A stretch of 64,000 nucleotides of DNA from Silvibacterium bohemicum (GTDB taxonomy: Bacteria > Acidobacteriota > Terriglobia > Terriglobales > Acidobacteriaceae): positions 34,154 to 98,153 of the forward strand of contig NZ_LBHJ01000012.1 in assembly GCF_001006305.1 (NCBI RefSeq), in the 5' to 3' direction. The position numbers and the translations under genes are program-made. Positions 17,629-26,561 of the stretch are shown here, one piece after another; position 1 is the stretch's first letter; the number at the start of each line of letters is the position of its first letter. The notes beneath the pieces are model-generated. The model worked only from the letters and a program-made list of their open reading frames with translations. It made no database searches and was not told the DNA's origin.

Positions 17629-18053
17629 TCAATCTTGGGAGTTATCAGTCCGATGCTGGTGACCCCTACCGCCTTGCCGATATCGACCACTTCGGCAACG
17701 GAGGAGAAATTCAAATTCGGATCGCCCTTTACAAACATAACCTTTTCCGCGCGCGTGGCATAGATGCCGTCTAACCGCGTGCGCAGCTGATCCCTGGCTA
17801 CGTCGTCCTGATTGATCTTGTAAGTTGGAATCCCGTTCGCCGCGCCGCTGACCTGTATCACAATGGTCCGGTCATTCGGAACATCCGGCTGCTTGGTCTT
17901 CGGCGGCTGGGGCACCAGGGCGTCCAGGCCATGCGGCGTGACCGGCACGATCACCATGAAGATGATCAACAACACCAGCAGCACGTCGATCATCGGGGTT
18001 ACGTTGATATCGGAGTTCAGGCCACCTGGTCCGCCACCACTTCCCATTGCCAT
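17616..18053 (-). CDS. exbD: ExbD/TolR-type biopolymer transport protein (second copy)
   Basis: A 145-residue inner-membrane protein with one transmembrane helix (about residues 22-42). The helix contains the proton-path Asp in NVTPMIDVLLVLLIIFMV, followed by a periplasmic domain. With ExbB it forms the proton-driven motor that energises TonB or a Tol-like protein. It is the last of four genes transcribed from tonB, with a hairpin terminator at its stop codon. Two ExbD paralogues in one operon suggest a mixed ExbD dimer or two motor forms (inference). Confidence 0.9.
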   Translation of the reverse strand: MAMGSGGGPGGLNSDINVTPMIDVLLVLLIIFMVIVPVTPHGLDALVPQPPKTKQPDVPNDRTIVIQVSGAANGIPTYKINQDDVARDQLRTRLDGIYATRAEKVMFVKGDPNLNFSSVAEVVDIGKAVGVTSIGLITPKIEAGQ

Positions 18054-18106
18054 ACGTCAGTTCCTCATTTCTCAAAAAGCTGAGATGCAATCCTTACCGG
18101 GCTCGC

Positions 18107-18556
<450 letters not shown>

Positions 18557-18839
18557 TCTTTACTCCCTGGTCTGTCCATCTCCGAAAGCGGCGCTCCCAA
18601 ATCGTTTCGATTGGGCGCTTCTTCGGCCTTCCTTCACTGCCCAGGCGAAAATTTGGGCACCGGGAACGGAACGGATCGGATACCGCCCGCTCCCGATGTG
18701 TGATTCCCGTCTTATTCCCCGACTTTATTCCCTTGCTTCACTTGCTGACTTCGGGGCAAAGCATGCTGGAACATCCGGCCGCCGCTGCGCGGGAAGCACT
18801 CCCATAAGGAGGCTTCCCCGAAGCTACAACCAGCGTGCC

Positions 18840-19583
18840 CTAGCGGCGGCTGCTCTGCTTGATGAAGTAGTCGATCAGTTCGCTCGAGGAGTTGTCCATC
18901 TCGACGTCGAACGCCTCAACCTTGTTGGTGAAGTAGTTGAAGGTCATAACGGCCGGGATGGCGACCAGAAGACCGAATGCGGTGGTGACCAGAGCTTCCG
19001 AGATACCGGAGGCAACTGCGCCGATACCGGGAGTCTTCTGCGTGGCGATTTCCTGGAAGGCCTTCAAAATACCGGCGACCGTTCCGAAGAGACCGACGAA
19101 GGGAGCTGTCGAGCCAATGGTGGCCAGACCGCCCAGGCCGCGCTTCAGCTTGGCGTGCACGATGGCCTCGGCACGCTCCAGGGCGCGCTTCGACGATTCG
19201 ATCTGCTCGGCGGTGATGGCGCCGCCGCTGCCGTAGTTGCGGAACTCCTGCAGACCGGCAGTGACCACTTCCGCCAGGTGCGACTTCTTGTTGCGATCGG
19301 CAACCTTGACCGCTTCGTCCAGCTTGCCCTCTTTGAGAGCGCCGGCAACGCGGGGAGCGAACTCACGCGACTGCTTGCGGGCTGCCGCGAAGTACAGGTA
19401 GCGGTCGATGATCACGGCCAGAGACCAGATCGACATGATGAAGAGCACGAACACAACGCCGCGAGCCAGCCAGCCCATGTTGTTCCAGAGATCGATGGGG
19501 CTGAAACCGACTGCCTGCTGATCCTGAAAGAAACCCAGCGCTGCCGGGCTAACTGCAAGTTGGTGAATATGAGCGAGAATCAC
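18840..19583 (-). CDS. exbB: ExbB/TolQ/MotA-type proton channel protein
   Basis: A 247-residue inner-membrane protein with three membrane helices: about residues 35-58, then two in the MotA/TolQ/ExbB domain (LGGLATIGSTAPFVGLFGTV and ALVTTAFGLLVAIPAVMTFN). It forms the stator ring that conducts protons for the TonB system. The start is GTG at 19583, nine bases after a good TAGGAGG ribosome site. tonB lies 102 bp upstream in the same direction and the two exbD genes follow. Confidence 0.92.
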   Translation of the reverse strand: MILAHIHQLAVSPAALGFFQDQQAVGFSPIDLWNNMGWLARGVVFVLFIMSIWSLAVIIDRYLYFAAARKQSREFAPRVAGALKEGKLDEAVKVADRNKKSHLAEVVTAGLQEFRNYGSGGAITAEQIESSKRALERAEAIVHAKLKRGLGGLATIGSTAPFVGLFGTVAGILKAFQEIATQKTPGIGAVASGISEALVTTAFGLLVAIPAVMTFNYFTNKVEAFDVEMDNSSSELIDYFIKQSSRR

Positions 19584-19685
19584 TGAATCTTTCCTCCTAG
19601 GGAGTTACTTCTGGAATCACAGTAAAAGTCTTAGCGGCTGCGGATTGCTTTCCCGGGGTTTTCCGGATCGGCAGAGATCCGGAAA

Positions 19686-20417
19686 TCAACCACCGAGGGT
19701 AAAGATGACGTTGACCTGGGTTTCCACCTCAACCGGCTCGCCGTTGAGCAGGTAGGGCTTGTAGCGCCAGGTTTTCACCGCTTCGAGCGCCGCCTGCTGA
19801 AGCATTGGCGGACCGCTTACGACGCGAAGACCTTCGATCGATCCCGCCTTCGAAATTGTTGCCTGAAGAACGACCGTCCCCTGAATGCGGGCAGCCTTGG
19901 CAATCGCCGGATACTGCGGCGAACTGCCTCCCAGCTTGTTACCGGCGATCACACCGGCGGAGACCGCAATCTTCTTCGGTGCAGCAGCCTTCACTACGGG
20001 TGCCGGGCCGGTTCCGATGCCGCCAAGAATGCCGCCCATCACGCCGCCTGCGCTACCGCCGGACATACCGTCCATGCCGGCGACGCCTGCCATGGTCGGC
20101 GGAGGAGCTGCGTCTTCCTTGACCATCTTGATTTCTTTAGGAATTTTGGTGAAGGTGAGCTGATTGTTCAGCATCTCGGACACCACCTTGATCGGATGCA
20201 CGGGAGCCGGTGGTGGCGGAGGCGGTGGGGGTGGTGGCGGAGGCGGCGCAACCAGCAACGTGGTCATGGCCGTCTTCGGCAAGGCTTCAGGGTAAATCAG
20301 GGGAATCAGAATCAGGGCTGCGATGATCGAACCGTTGAGAATTATTCCAACAAAAGTGAAATACTTGCTCTTGGTTTTGAGCTTTCCGCCGGATTCTACG
20401 AGAGCATCTTCAAACAT
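19686..20417 (-). CDS. tonB: Energy transducer TonB
   Basis: A 243-residue protein: cytoplasmic start, membrane helix at about residues 24-43 (VGIILNGSIIAALILIPLIY), an uninterrupted run of 13 prolines near residue 60, a Gly/Met-rich linker, and a C-terminal TonB domain (about 155-243: PQYPAIAKAARIQGTVVLQA, TWRYKPYLLNGEPVEVETQV). It carries motor energy to outer-membrane transporters. It is first in the tonB-exbB-exbD-exbD operon. Two 16-bp direct repeats lie about 75 bp upstream of its start. Confidence 0.92.
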   Translation of the reverse strand: MFEDALVESGGKLKTKSKYFTFVGIILNGSIIAALILIPLIYPEALPKTAMTTLLVAPPPPPPPPPPPPPAPVHPIKVVSEMLNNQLTFTKIPKEIKMVKEDAAPPPTMAGVAGMDGMSGGSAGGVMGGILGGIGTGPAPVVKAAAPKKIAVSAGVIAGNKLGGSSPQYPAIAKAARIQGTVVLQATISKAGSIEGLRVVSGPPMLQQAALEAVKTWRYKPYLLNGEPVEVETQVNVIFTLGG

Positions 20418-20491
20418 GGCCTACCTCGATCACGCGAAACGTTGTTACCACCTATAGACACCGAACCACTATCAATTTGTTCCCGAAAAAA

Positions 20492-20531
20492 TTAAGACGT
20501 TCTGAAGTCAAAAAGTTAAGACGTTCTCAAG
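20492..20531. promoter_or_regulatory. Paired direct repeats upstream of tonB
   Basis: TTAAGACGTTCTGAAG (20492-20507) and TTAAGACGTTCTCAAG (20516-20531), 15 of 16 bases identical, 24 bp apart. They lie in the tonB-secF gap, upstream of tonB on its coding strand. The spacing of just over two helical turns is typical of a regulator that binds as two units on one DNA face. They could bind a metal or stress regulator, but none could be named. Confidence 0.4.
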
Positions 20532-20593
20532 CAGAAAAAGGTGGGCTCACGTTCTATAACACAAGCTCCCATGATTCATGAAACTTCAAATGC

Positions 20594-21799
20594 TCAGGCC
20601 TTGGCTTTCTTCGCGGCAGGTAGAACTGCCGATTTGCCGCGGCCAGAGCGCCAGTCCTGATACGCAACCAGCATTGGCGCTGCAACAGCGATGGAGGAGT
20701 AAGTCCCGATCAAGATACCAATAACCAGCGCAAAGGAAAAGCCATGCAGCACTTCTCCGCCAAACAAATAGAGCGAGAGCACGGTGAGGAAGGTCAGGCC
20801 CGAGGTAAGAACCGTCCGGCTCAGTGTCTGGTTGATGCTGCGATTCACGACCACCGAGAGCGGCTCGCGACGGCTCATGCGCAGGTTCTCACGAATGCGA
20901 TCAAAGACCACGATGGTATCGTTCATCGAATAACCGACGAGCGTGAGAATCGCCGCAATAACGGTGAGCGAGATCTCCTGGTTCGAGAGCGAGAAGGCGC
21001 CGATGGTGATCAGCGTGTCGTGAAACACAGCGACCACCGCGGCTACGCCATAGATCAGCTCGAAGCGGAACCACAGATAGACCAGCATGCCGGCCAGCGA
21101 ATACAGCGTCGCCAGCAGCGCCTGCTTGCGCAGCTGCGCACCTACCTGCGGCCCGACGATCTCCACGTTGCGCACCGCAAAGCCGGAGAGATAGGCATCC
21201 TGCTTCAGCTCGTTCGCCACCGCTGGAGTAGTCACGCCGGAAACGTTGTCGATTGACGCAAACAATCCGCCGTGCTGATTATCGCGGTCATCGAGGATGG
21301 CGTTGGCCTGCTGCGTGTAGTGCTGCGTGGAGGAATCGCTATTTCCCAGATGCTCGGGATCATGCTGCGCCAGCCACGCCGCCAGCGTGCTGCGTCCCGC
21401 GTTATCCAGATCGAGCTTGCCCTGATTGGCCGGCCCGGTCGCCGAATAATTATTGGTCAGCGTGCTCACGATCGCCGCGCGTCCCTGGTCCAGAGCCGCT
21501 TCACTGGTCTGCGACTCGGCCAGTGTGATGATCACCTCGTCGCCCGTCGCCGCGCCGAAGGACTGAATGCGCGAGTCCTTGAGACCAGCCCTGTCAGCCG
21601 CGCGGCGGATGTGGTCGATATCCGGCTTCTGGTCGAACTTCACCCGCACCATGGTGCCGCCCTTGAAGTCGACATCCAGCGGAAGACCATGCCAGAAGAA
21701 CAGCGAGAGCAAACCAGCCACGCTGAAGATCAGAGAAAATCCGAGGAAATACCACTTCTTCCCCAGCCAATCGATTTTTACTTCACGAAACAGTTCCAC
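20594..21799 (-). CDS. secF: Protein translocase subunit SecF
   Basis: A 401-residue protein with six membrane helices. It opens with KIDWLGKKWYFLGFSLIFSV, has a periplasmic loop after helix 1 that is longer than in E. coli SecF (323 residues), and the conserved helix 4-6 block VIAAILTLVGYSMNDTIVVF then DRIRENLR. With SecD it uses the proton gradient to pull secreted proteins through SecYEG. The start is GTG at 21799 with AGAGGA upstream. It lies downstream of secD but separated by an unusual 317-bp spacer filled with repeats. Confidence 0.95.
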   Translation of the reverse strand: MELFREVKIDWLGKKWYFLGFSLIFSVAGLLSLFFWHGLPLDVDFKGGTMVRVKFDQKPDIDHIRRAADRAGLKDSRIQSFGAATGDEVIITLAESQTSEAALDQGRAAIVSTLTNNYSATGPANQGKLDLDNAGRSTLAAWLAQHDPEHLGNSDSSTQHYTQQANAILDDRDNQHGGLFASIDNVSGVTTPAVANELKQDAYLSGFAVRNVEIVGPQVGAQLRKQALLATLYSLAGMLVYLWFRFELIYGVAAVVAVFHDTLITIGAFSLSNQEISLTVIAAILTLVGYSMNDTIVVFDRIRENLRMSRREPLSVVVNRSINQTLSRTVLTSGLTFLTVLSLYLFGGEVLHGFSFALVIGILIGTYSSIAVAAPMLVAYQDWRSGRGKSAVLPAAKKAKA

Positions 21800-21950
21800 G
21801 AAAGAGATCCTCTTTAGCTGAAGAACGGTTGGCTGAGAAGCGGTCAGCTAAAGTCCGGACAGCTAAAAACCGGTTAGCAACGACGCTCCCACCCAATCCA
21901 CATCTCAAAGCTTCACGCTCACAACAAATCTTTTAAACCAAAACAAAACT

Positions 21951-22007
21951 TGTCATCCCGACCGAAGTGCGCAGAAGCGCACGAAGCGGAGGGACCTGAA
22001 GTTCAAC
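21951..22007. repeat. Dispersed repeat family 1, copy 2 (secD-secF spacer)
   Basis: tgtcatcccgaccgaagtgc, an internal palindrome gtgcgcagaagcgcac, then gaagcggagggacctgaagt. It lies in the 317-bp gap between secD and secF, genes that usually abut. Confidence 0.75.
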
Positions 22008-22058
22008 CAATGTCTACTCACCACCAGCGACGGAGCAACCACCGAACCAGCGACCCGC

Positions 22059-22116
22059 ATTTTAGCCAACCGCCCTTTAGCCGCCCGCCTTTTAGCGACC
22101 CGCTTCTCAGCGGCAG
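22059..22116. repeat. Degenerate 15-bp tandem repeats at the end of secD
   Basis: About four units of the form TTTTAGCnnCCCGCC (ttttagccaaccgcc, ctttagccgcccgcc, ttttagcgacccgct, tctcagcggc...), directly abutting the secD stop. A looser version ('cagctaaa') recurs at 21830-21880. Not part of any plausible gene. Confidence 0.6.
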
Positions 22117-23730
22117 TCAGATCGACAACGCCTCGCCGCGCTGCTTGCGGTTCAGGTTCGCCTCGAAGATGACGCGCGAGACGAAGACCGCCGTAAACAG
22201 GTTCGCGAAGAGACCGAAAGACAGGGTCACGGCAAAGCCGCGCACCGGCCCGGTGCCGAAGACAAAGAGAATCGCCGCTGAGACAATCGTCGTCACGTGC
22301 GTATCGATAATCGTCGTCCATGCATGAGCGAAGCCCTGATCGACCGCCGCCGCCGGCGACTTGCCCGCGTGCAGCTCTTCACGGATTCGCTCGAAGATCA
22401 GCACGTTCGAGTCGACGCCCATACCGATGGTCAGGATCACTCCGGCTATGCCGGGCAGCGTAAGCACCGACCCCGTGAAGCCCATGAATCCGAGCAGGAT
22501 CACCAGGTTCAGGAACAGTGCGATGTCCGCGTTGATGCCCGCGCCGCGATAGTAGATCAGCATGAAGACCATCACGGCCAGCATGCCGACAATCGATGCC
22601 AGCACACCCTGGTGGATGGAGTCCGCGCCCAGCGACGGTCCAACCGTGCTCTCCTGCAGATAATGCAGCGATGCCGGCAGCGAGCCGGTATTGAGCAGCA
22701 TGGCCAGGTCGTTGGCCGCCTGGTTGGTCATCCCCCCGCCGCCGATGTTGCCCTGGTCCCGGATCTGGTCGTGAATGCTCGCCACTTCCTGGATCTTGTT
22801 ATCGAGAACAACCGCGAGGTACTTGCCCTTGTTCGCTCCCGTAAACTCCGCGAAGTGATCGCCGGCCGCCGTGGTCAGGAAGAAGTCGACCTCAGGCTCG
22901 CTGGTGTTGGAGTTCTGGCTGACGCGGGCGCTGCGTATATCGGTGCCGCCCACTTCAGCAGCGCGCTTGATCTGGTAATACTGCACACCGCTGGTCTTGG
23001 AAACTCCCGGAGCAGTCGGCACGAGCACGGAATCGAGCGGCACATTGCCGCCCAACTGCTGCAGCGCTTCCTGCTCGCTGGTGTAAGGACCACCCAGCAC
23101 CGAATGGATCTCCAGGCGCGCCGTGGACTGAATGACGTCCTTCACGCGAGCGGGATCATCGACGCCCGGCAGCTCGACCAGGATCTGGTCGCTGCCCAGG
23201 TTGTACTCCTGGATGACCGGCTCGCTCACGCCCAGCGTATCGACGCGGGTGCGGATGACCTCGATCGCCTGCTGCAGCGCATGCGTCTTCAGGTCGGCCA
23301 CCGCGCTGGGCTTCATGGTCAGCGTCCACGTGTTGTTCGCGCCGGAAGCAATGTCGTACTGCGTACCGTACTTGGAGTTCAGGACGCTGCGAACATCGTT
23401 GCCGCGATCGGCGGGAGCTCCGCTGATCTGGATGGCGTCGGGACGGCTCAGATCCGGCGCAACCGAGCCGACCGCGATGCTGTTGGCCTGCAGATCCTGC
23501 TGGATATGCGCCGCGTCGCTGTCGCGGGCGATGCCCACCGCCTCATCCACCATCACTTGCAGGATGAGATGGGTGCCGCCCTTGAGGTCGAGACCGAGGT
23601 TGATTCGCTTCAGCAGAGAGGCTTTAAGCGCTGCGCCGCTGAATCCGCCGGGAAGGCCGATGATGCCGAAGACAAAGACGATGACCACGGCGACGATCAG
23701 AATAGTTTTGCTGGTGAGATTCTTACGCAT
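22117..23730 (-). CDS. secD: Protein translocase subunit SecD
   Basis: A 537-residue protein. Helix 1 is at residues about 8-28, then the SecD signature INLGLDLKGGTHLILQV, a large periplasmic P1 region including VDTLGVSEPVIQEYNLGSDQ and ILVELPGVDDPARVK, and five C-terminal helices with GIAGVILTIGMGVDSNVLIF. The D-L-K-G-G motif and the G-M-x-V-D-x-N motif near helix 4 are diagnostic. It partners SecF and YajC. yajC lies 37 bp upstream in the same direction. Confidence 0.95.
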   Translation of the reverse strand: MRKNLTSKTILIVAVVIVFVFGIIGLPGGFSGAALKASLLKRINLGLDLKGGTHLILQVMVDEAVGIARDSDAAHIQQDLQANSIAVGSVAPDLSRPDAIQISGAPADRGNDVRSVLNSKYGTQYDIASGANNTWTLTMKPSAVADLKTHALQQAIEVIRTRVDTLGVSEPVIQEYNLGSDQILVELPGVDDPARVKDVIQSTARLEIHSVLGGPYTSEQEALQQLGGNVPLDSVLVPTAPGVSKTSGVQYYQIKRAAEVGGTDIRSARVSQNSNTSEPEVDFFLTTAAGDHFAEFTGANKGKYLAVVLDNKIQEVASIHDQIRDQGNIGGGGMTNQAANDLAMLLNTGSLPASLHYLQESTVGPSLGADSIHQGVLASIVGMLAVMVFMLIYYRGAGINADIALFLNLVILLGFMGFTGSVLTLPGIAGVILTIGMGVDSNVLIFERIREELHAGKSPAAAVDQGFAHAWTTIIDTHVTTIVSAAILFVFGTGPVRGFAVTLSFGLFANLFTAVFVSRVIFEANLNRKQRGEALSI

Positions 23731-23767
23731 GGGACTCGTATGGGGTGGAGTAGCTTAGGCGCGTCAT

Positions 23768-24079
23768 TTACTTAGCGGCATCCTCGGTAGTTACCGAGGC
23801 GATCGCGCTTTTGACCACTTCGATCTTGATGTTATCCGGCGGAACACGGAGCTGGATGGCGTCCTCTTTAATGCTGAGAATCGTCCCGCGAATACCGCCG
23901 CTCGTCGTGACCTTATCCCCCGCCTTCAGGTCGTTGAGCATCTGCTGCCAGGTCTGCTGCTTTTTCTGGTTGGGACGAATCAGCAACAGATAAAAGACAC
24001 CGATGATCAGAACAAAAGGAAGAAACTGCAGCACGCCAGGGGGAAGCGCGATGGCCAGAAGTATTGTTGACGTCAACAC
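23768..24079 (-). CDS. yajC: Preprotein translocase accessory subunit YajC
   Basis: A protein of about 103 residues with one membrane helix (VLQFLPFVLIIGVFYLLLIR) followed by RPNQKKQQTWQQMLNDLKAG and the YajC core DKVTTSGGIRGTI. It associates with SecDF at the translocon. The open frame extends to a TTG at 24187, but the GTG at 24079, just after AAAGGA, gives the usual length of this family (100-110 residues); a TTG at 24076 is equally possible. It is first in the yajC-secD-secF set. Confidence 0.9.
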   Translation of the reverse strand: MLTSTILLAIALPPGVLQFLPFVLIIGVFYLLLIRPNQKKQQTWQQMLNDLKAGDKVTTSGGIRGTILSIKEDAIQLRVPPDNIKIEVVKSAIASVTTEDAAK

Positions 24080-24407
24080 ACAATCCTTTTCGGTGAAGCG
24101 GCCTGAAAAGACCGCACTCACCCTTACAAATAGAAATTTGAGGGAAGGCCCAGGCCCAGAGGAAAATCCCAGGAAGGGAATCTTCAACCGGAGGGCTTTG
24201 AACAGCGCCTGCTGCTTCCTTCTACTTCAATTACATAGGCTGCCTGCCGGGCTTTCTGCGCGATTCATTTTGTAACACTACAGTCGCAAAATTGCCGGGG
24301 AAGCGCCTAGGCTCTAAGCATCGCGTACGGAATAGACGCTGTCAAGGCGCAAGCATCGCGTAAGGGCGCAACGGGAGGCCATATCAGGGGCGCTCTAAGA
24401 GATTTTT

Positions 24408-24476
24408 CGGAGGGAGGGACGGGCTCCAGCCCGTCCATAACAGTAAGAAACGAAGTGCGGCTTTAGCCGCGGAGGG
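24408..24476. repeat. Dispersed palindrome family 3, two adjacent variants
   Basis: cggagggagGGACGGGC-tcca-GCCCGTCCataa, then GCGGC-ttta-GCCGC followed by ggaggg. The stems differ from those of other copies but both arms change together, so the hairpin is kept. The 400-bp gap upstream of yajC holds nothing else recognisable. Confidence 0.7.
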
Positions 24477-24479
24477 AAG

Positions 24480-25619
24480 CTACCCGCCAATAATCCCTGC
24501 CCGAACCTTCGCCATCGTCTCCAGATAAAACGCCAGATTATGCACCGTATTCAACACCGCCGACAGCGGCTCCTGCGCCGTCATCAGGTGCCGCAAATAC
24601 GCCCGCGTATACCTGCGGCACACCATGCAGGAACACTCCGGATCCGGAGGCCCCTGATCTTCGGCGAATTTCTTATTCTTGATATTGAGCCGCCCCTCCG
24701 ACGTAAACAGCAGCCCATGCCGAGCCGCCCGCGTGGGCAGCACGCAATCCATCATGTCCACGCCCATCGAAGCGTACTCGACGATCTCATCGGGATACCC
24801 CACGCCCATCACATAACGAGGCTTGTCGGCGGGCAGATAGGGCAGCGTCTCGGCGATCACCTCCCGCGTCAGCTCCCGCGGCTCGCCCACACTCAGCCCG
24901 CCGATGGCGTAACCGGGAAAATCCATCTCCACCAGCCGTTCAGCCGACTCCCGGCGCAGGTCCTTATACATTCCGCCCTGAACAATGCCAAAGAGATTAG
25001 GAGTGAGCCCAACAAAGCATGCGGCCTGGTCTTCTACACCCTGCCCCCTACCCCCCACACTCTGCTCCCACGGCCGTTCATTCTTATGTGCGTCAAAATG
25101 CCGTTTGCTCCGCTCCGCCCAGCGCAGCGTGGTATCCAGCGAGCGCCGCGCCCGCTCATAGTCGGCGGGATACTCGGTGCACTCGTCGAAGGCCATGGCA
25201 ATATCCGAGCCCAGCGCGATCTGCACATCCATGGAATGTTCAGGAGAAAAGAAATGCTTGGAGCCATCCAGATGGGACCGAAATTCGACACCCTCCTCCG
25301 TGACCTTGCGCAGCGCATTGAGGCTGAAGACCTGAAATCCGCCCGAGTCGGTGAGGAGGGCGCGCGGCCAGCTCATGAACCGGTGCAAACCGCCCATCCG
25401 CCGGATCAGCTCGTGCCCCGGCCGCAGGTAGAGATGATAAGTGTTGCCCAGGATGATCCGCGCATCGAGCTCTTCCAGCAGATGCTGCGGCACCGCCTTG
25501 ACCGAAGCCACCGTACCTACCGGCATAAACACCGGAGTTTCGACCGCAGCGTGAGGCAGAGTCATAGTCGCCCGGCGCGCATCGCCGCGCGTTTTCAGAA
25601 TTTTAAAGTCGAGAGACAC
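24480..25619 (-). CDS. tgt: tRNA-guanine transglycosylase (queuine tRNA-ribosyltransferase)
   Basis: A 379-residue enzyme that swaps guanine-34 of GUN-anticodon tRNAs for preQ1, on the way to queuosine. Visible motifs: LLTDSGGFQVFSL (active-site Asp and substrate loop), LFGIVQGGMY, AIGGLSVGEP, MDCVLPTRAARHG (nucleophile Asp region) and the zinc site CSCMVCRRYTRAYLRHL. Residues about 181-207 are an extra segment between HFDAHKN and LFGIVQGG that E. coli Tgt lacks; it is Gly/Glu-rich and looks like an insertion in a surface loop. The start is GTG at 25619. Upstream is a repeat and then tdk on the other strand. Confidence 0.93.
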   Translation of the reverse strand: MSLDFKILKTRGDARRATMTLPHAAVETPVFMPVGTVASVKAVPQHLLEELDARIILGNTYHLYLRPGHELIRRMGGLHRFMSWPRALLTDSGGFQVFSLNALRKVTEEGVEFRSHLDGSKHFFSPEHSMDVQIALGSDIAMAFDECTEYPADYERARRSLDTTLRWAERSKRHFDAHKNERPWEQSVGGRGQGVEDQAACFVGLTPNLFGIVQGGMYKDLRRESAERLVEMDFPGYAIGGLSVGEPRELTREVIAETLPYLPADKPRYVMGVGYPDEIVEYASMGVDMMDCVLPTRAARHGLLFTSEGRLNIKNKKFAEDQGPPDPECSCMVCRRYTRAYLRHLMTAQEPLSAVLNTVHNLAFYLETMAKVRAGIIGG

Positions 25620-25703
25620 TTGAAGATTCTACCGTCGGACCCTCCACATGATTCGACCACCAGGAAGCGGGCGATCACGGGGTGTGGATTTGGCCAGCGG
25701 GCC

Positions 25704-25745
25704 CGGGTGCCCCACATCTCGATTTTGAGATGTGGGATTCCACGA
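25704..25745. repeat. Dispersed repeat family 4, variant hairpin copy
   Basis: gggtgccCCACATCTC-gatttt-GAGATGTGGgattccac. It shares the gggtgcccca start and the final ccac with the copies at 14000 and 16486, but the hairpin arms are entirely different and still perfectly paired. A similar copy is at 26496-26531. Confidence 0.65.
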
Positions 25746-25814
25746 CATCTGAATCCTCAACCTACCTTTGTCCCCGGTCTTCAACAGCCCACGCGACTAA
25801 ACTCACAAATACTC

Positions 25815-26438
25815 ATGGAACAATCACCCACCCCCCAGACATCCCACCCCGGCCGCATGGAAGTCATCACCGGCCCCATGTTCTCAGGCAAGTCCGAGGA
25901 GCTGATCCGGCGGCTGAAACGCGCCCAGATCGCCCGCCGGCGCGTCATCTGCTTCAAACCCGATCTCGACGCGCGCTACCATGCAACCGCGATCGCCTCG
26001 CACAGCGCGCAAACCCTGAGCGCCGTCACCGTCGCTACCGTCGAGGAGCTCAAAGCCGCGCTCTTCCCCGTCATCGATCAGGCTGACGTCATCGCAGTCG
26101 ACGAGGTGCAGTTCTTCGATAAGTCCCTGATCCCGCTATCGCTCGAACTGGTCCGCCGCGGCAAACGGGTGATCCTCGCCGGCCTGGATATGACCTTCGC
26201 CGGACGCCCCTTCCCGCCCATTCCCGACCTGATGGCTGTTGCCGATGACGTCCTGAAGCTCTCCGCCGTCTGCATGCAGTGCGGCGCGCCCGCCATTCAC
26301 ACGCAAAGGCTGGGATCAAGCCAGACCCTGGTCATGGTCGGCGCCGGAGGACTCTACGAGGCCCGCTGCCGAGCCTGCTTCCAGCCATCGCACGATGAGC
26401 CAGCGGCCCAACTCAACCTGCCCACCAGCGAAACCTAG
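25815..26438 (+). CDS. tdk: Thymidine kinase
   Basis: A protein of about 207 residues of the type II thymidine kinase family, making dTMP in the salvage pathway. It has the P-loop GPMFSGKSEELIRRLKRA, the DxxQF motif in VDEVQFFD, the flexible substrate loop (GLDMTFAGRPFPPIPDL) and a zinc site formed by CMQCGAPA and CRAC. The ATG at 25815 was chosen; an ATG at 25857 (MEVITGPMFSGK) is equally reasonable and gives about 193 residues. The longer open frame reaching back to 24540 runs antisense through tgt and is not real. Confidence 0.92.
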   Translation: MEQSPTPQTSHPGRMEVITGPMFSGKSEELIRRLKRAQIARRRVICFKPDLDARYHATAIASHSAQTLSAVTVATVEELKAALFPVIDQADVIAVDEVQFFDKSLIPLSLELVRRGKRVILAGLDMTFAGRPFPPIPDLMAVADDVLKLSAVCMQCGAPAIHTQRLGSSQTLVMVGAGGLYEARCRACFQPSHDEPAAQLNLPTSET

Positions 26439-26495
26439 AGCTTCCAAATCCCAGACGTCCCGCGCCGAAGGCGCAATTGCCTGGACGGTCAGTCC

Positions 26496-26531
26496 TGCCT
26501 CACATCTCGATTCTGAGATGTGGGATTCCAC
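26496..26531. repeat. Dispersed repeat family 4, variant hairpin copy 2
   Basis: CACATCTC-gattct-GAGATGTGggattccac, nearly the same as 25704-25745. The two copies flank tdk, at 70-110 bp from each end of the gene, in the same orientation. Confidence 0.6.
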
Positions 26532-26561
26532 CAAACTCCAACCGTTCTCTCTACACAAAGG

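Noticed and set aside
22297..23775. A 492-codon plus-strand frame opposite secD
   Set aside because: A shadow of secD caused by its codon bias; no ribosome site or recognisable domain.
24540..25814. Long plus-strand extension of thymidine kinase
   Set aside because: It lies antisense to tgt, has no homology and is His/Arg/Pro-rich as expected for an antisense shadow.
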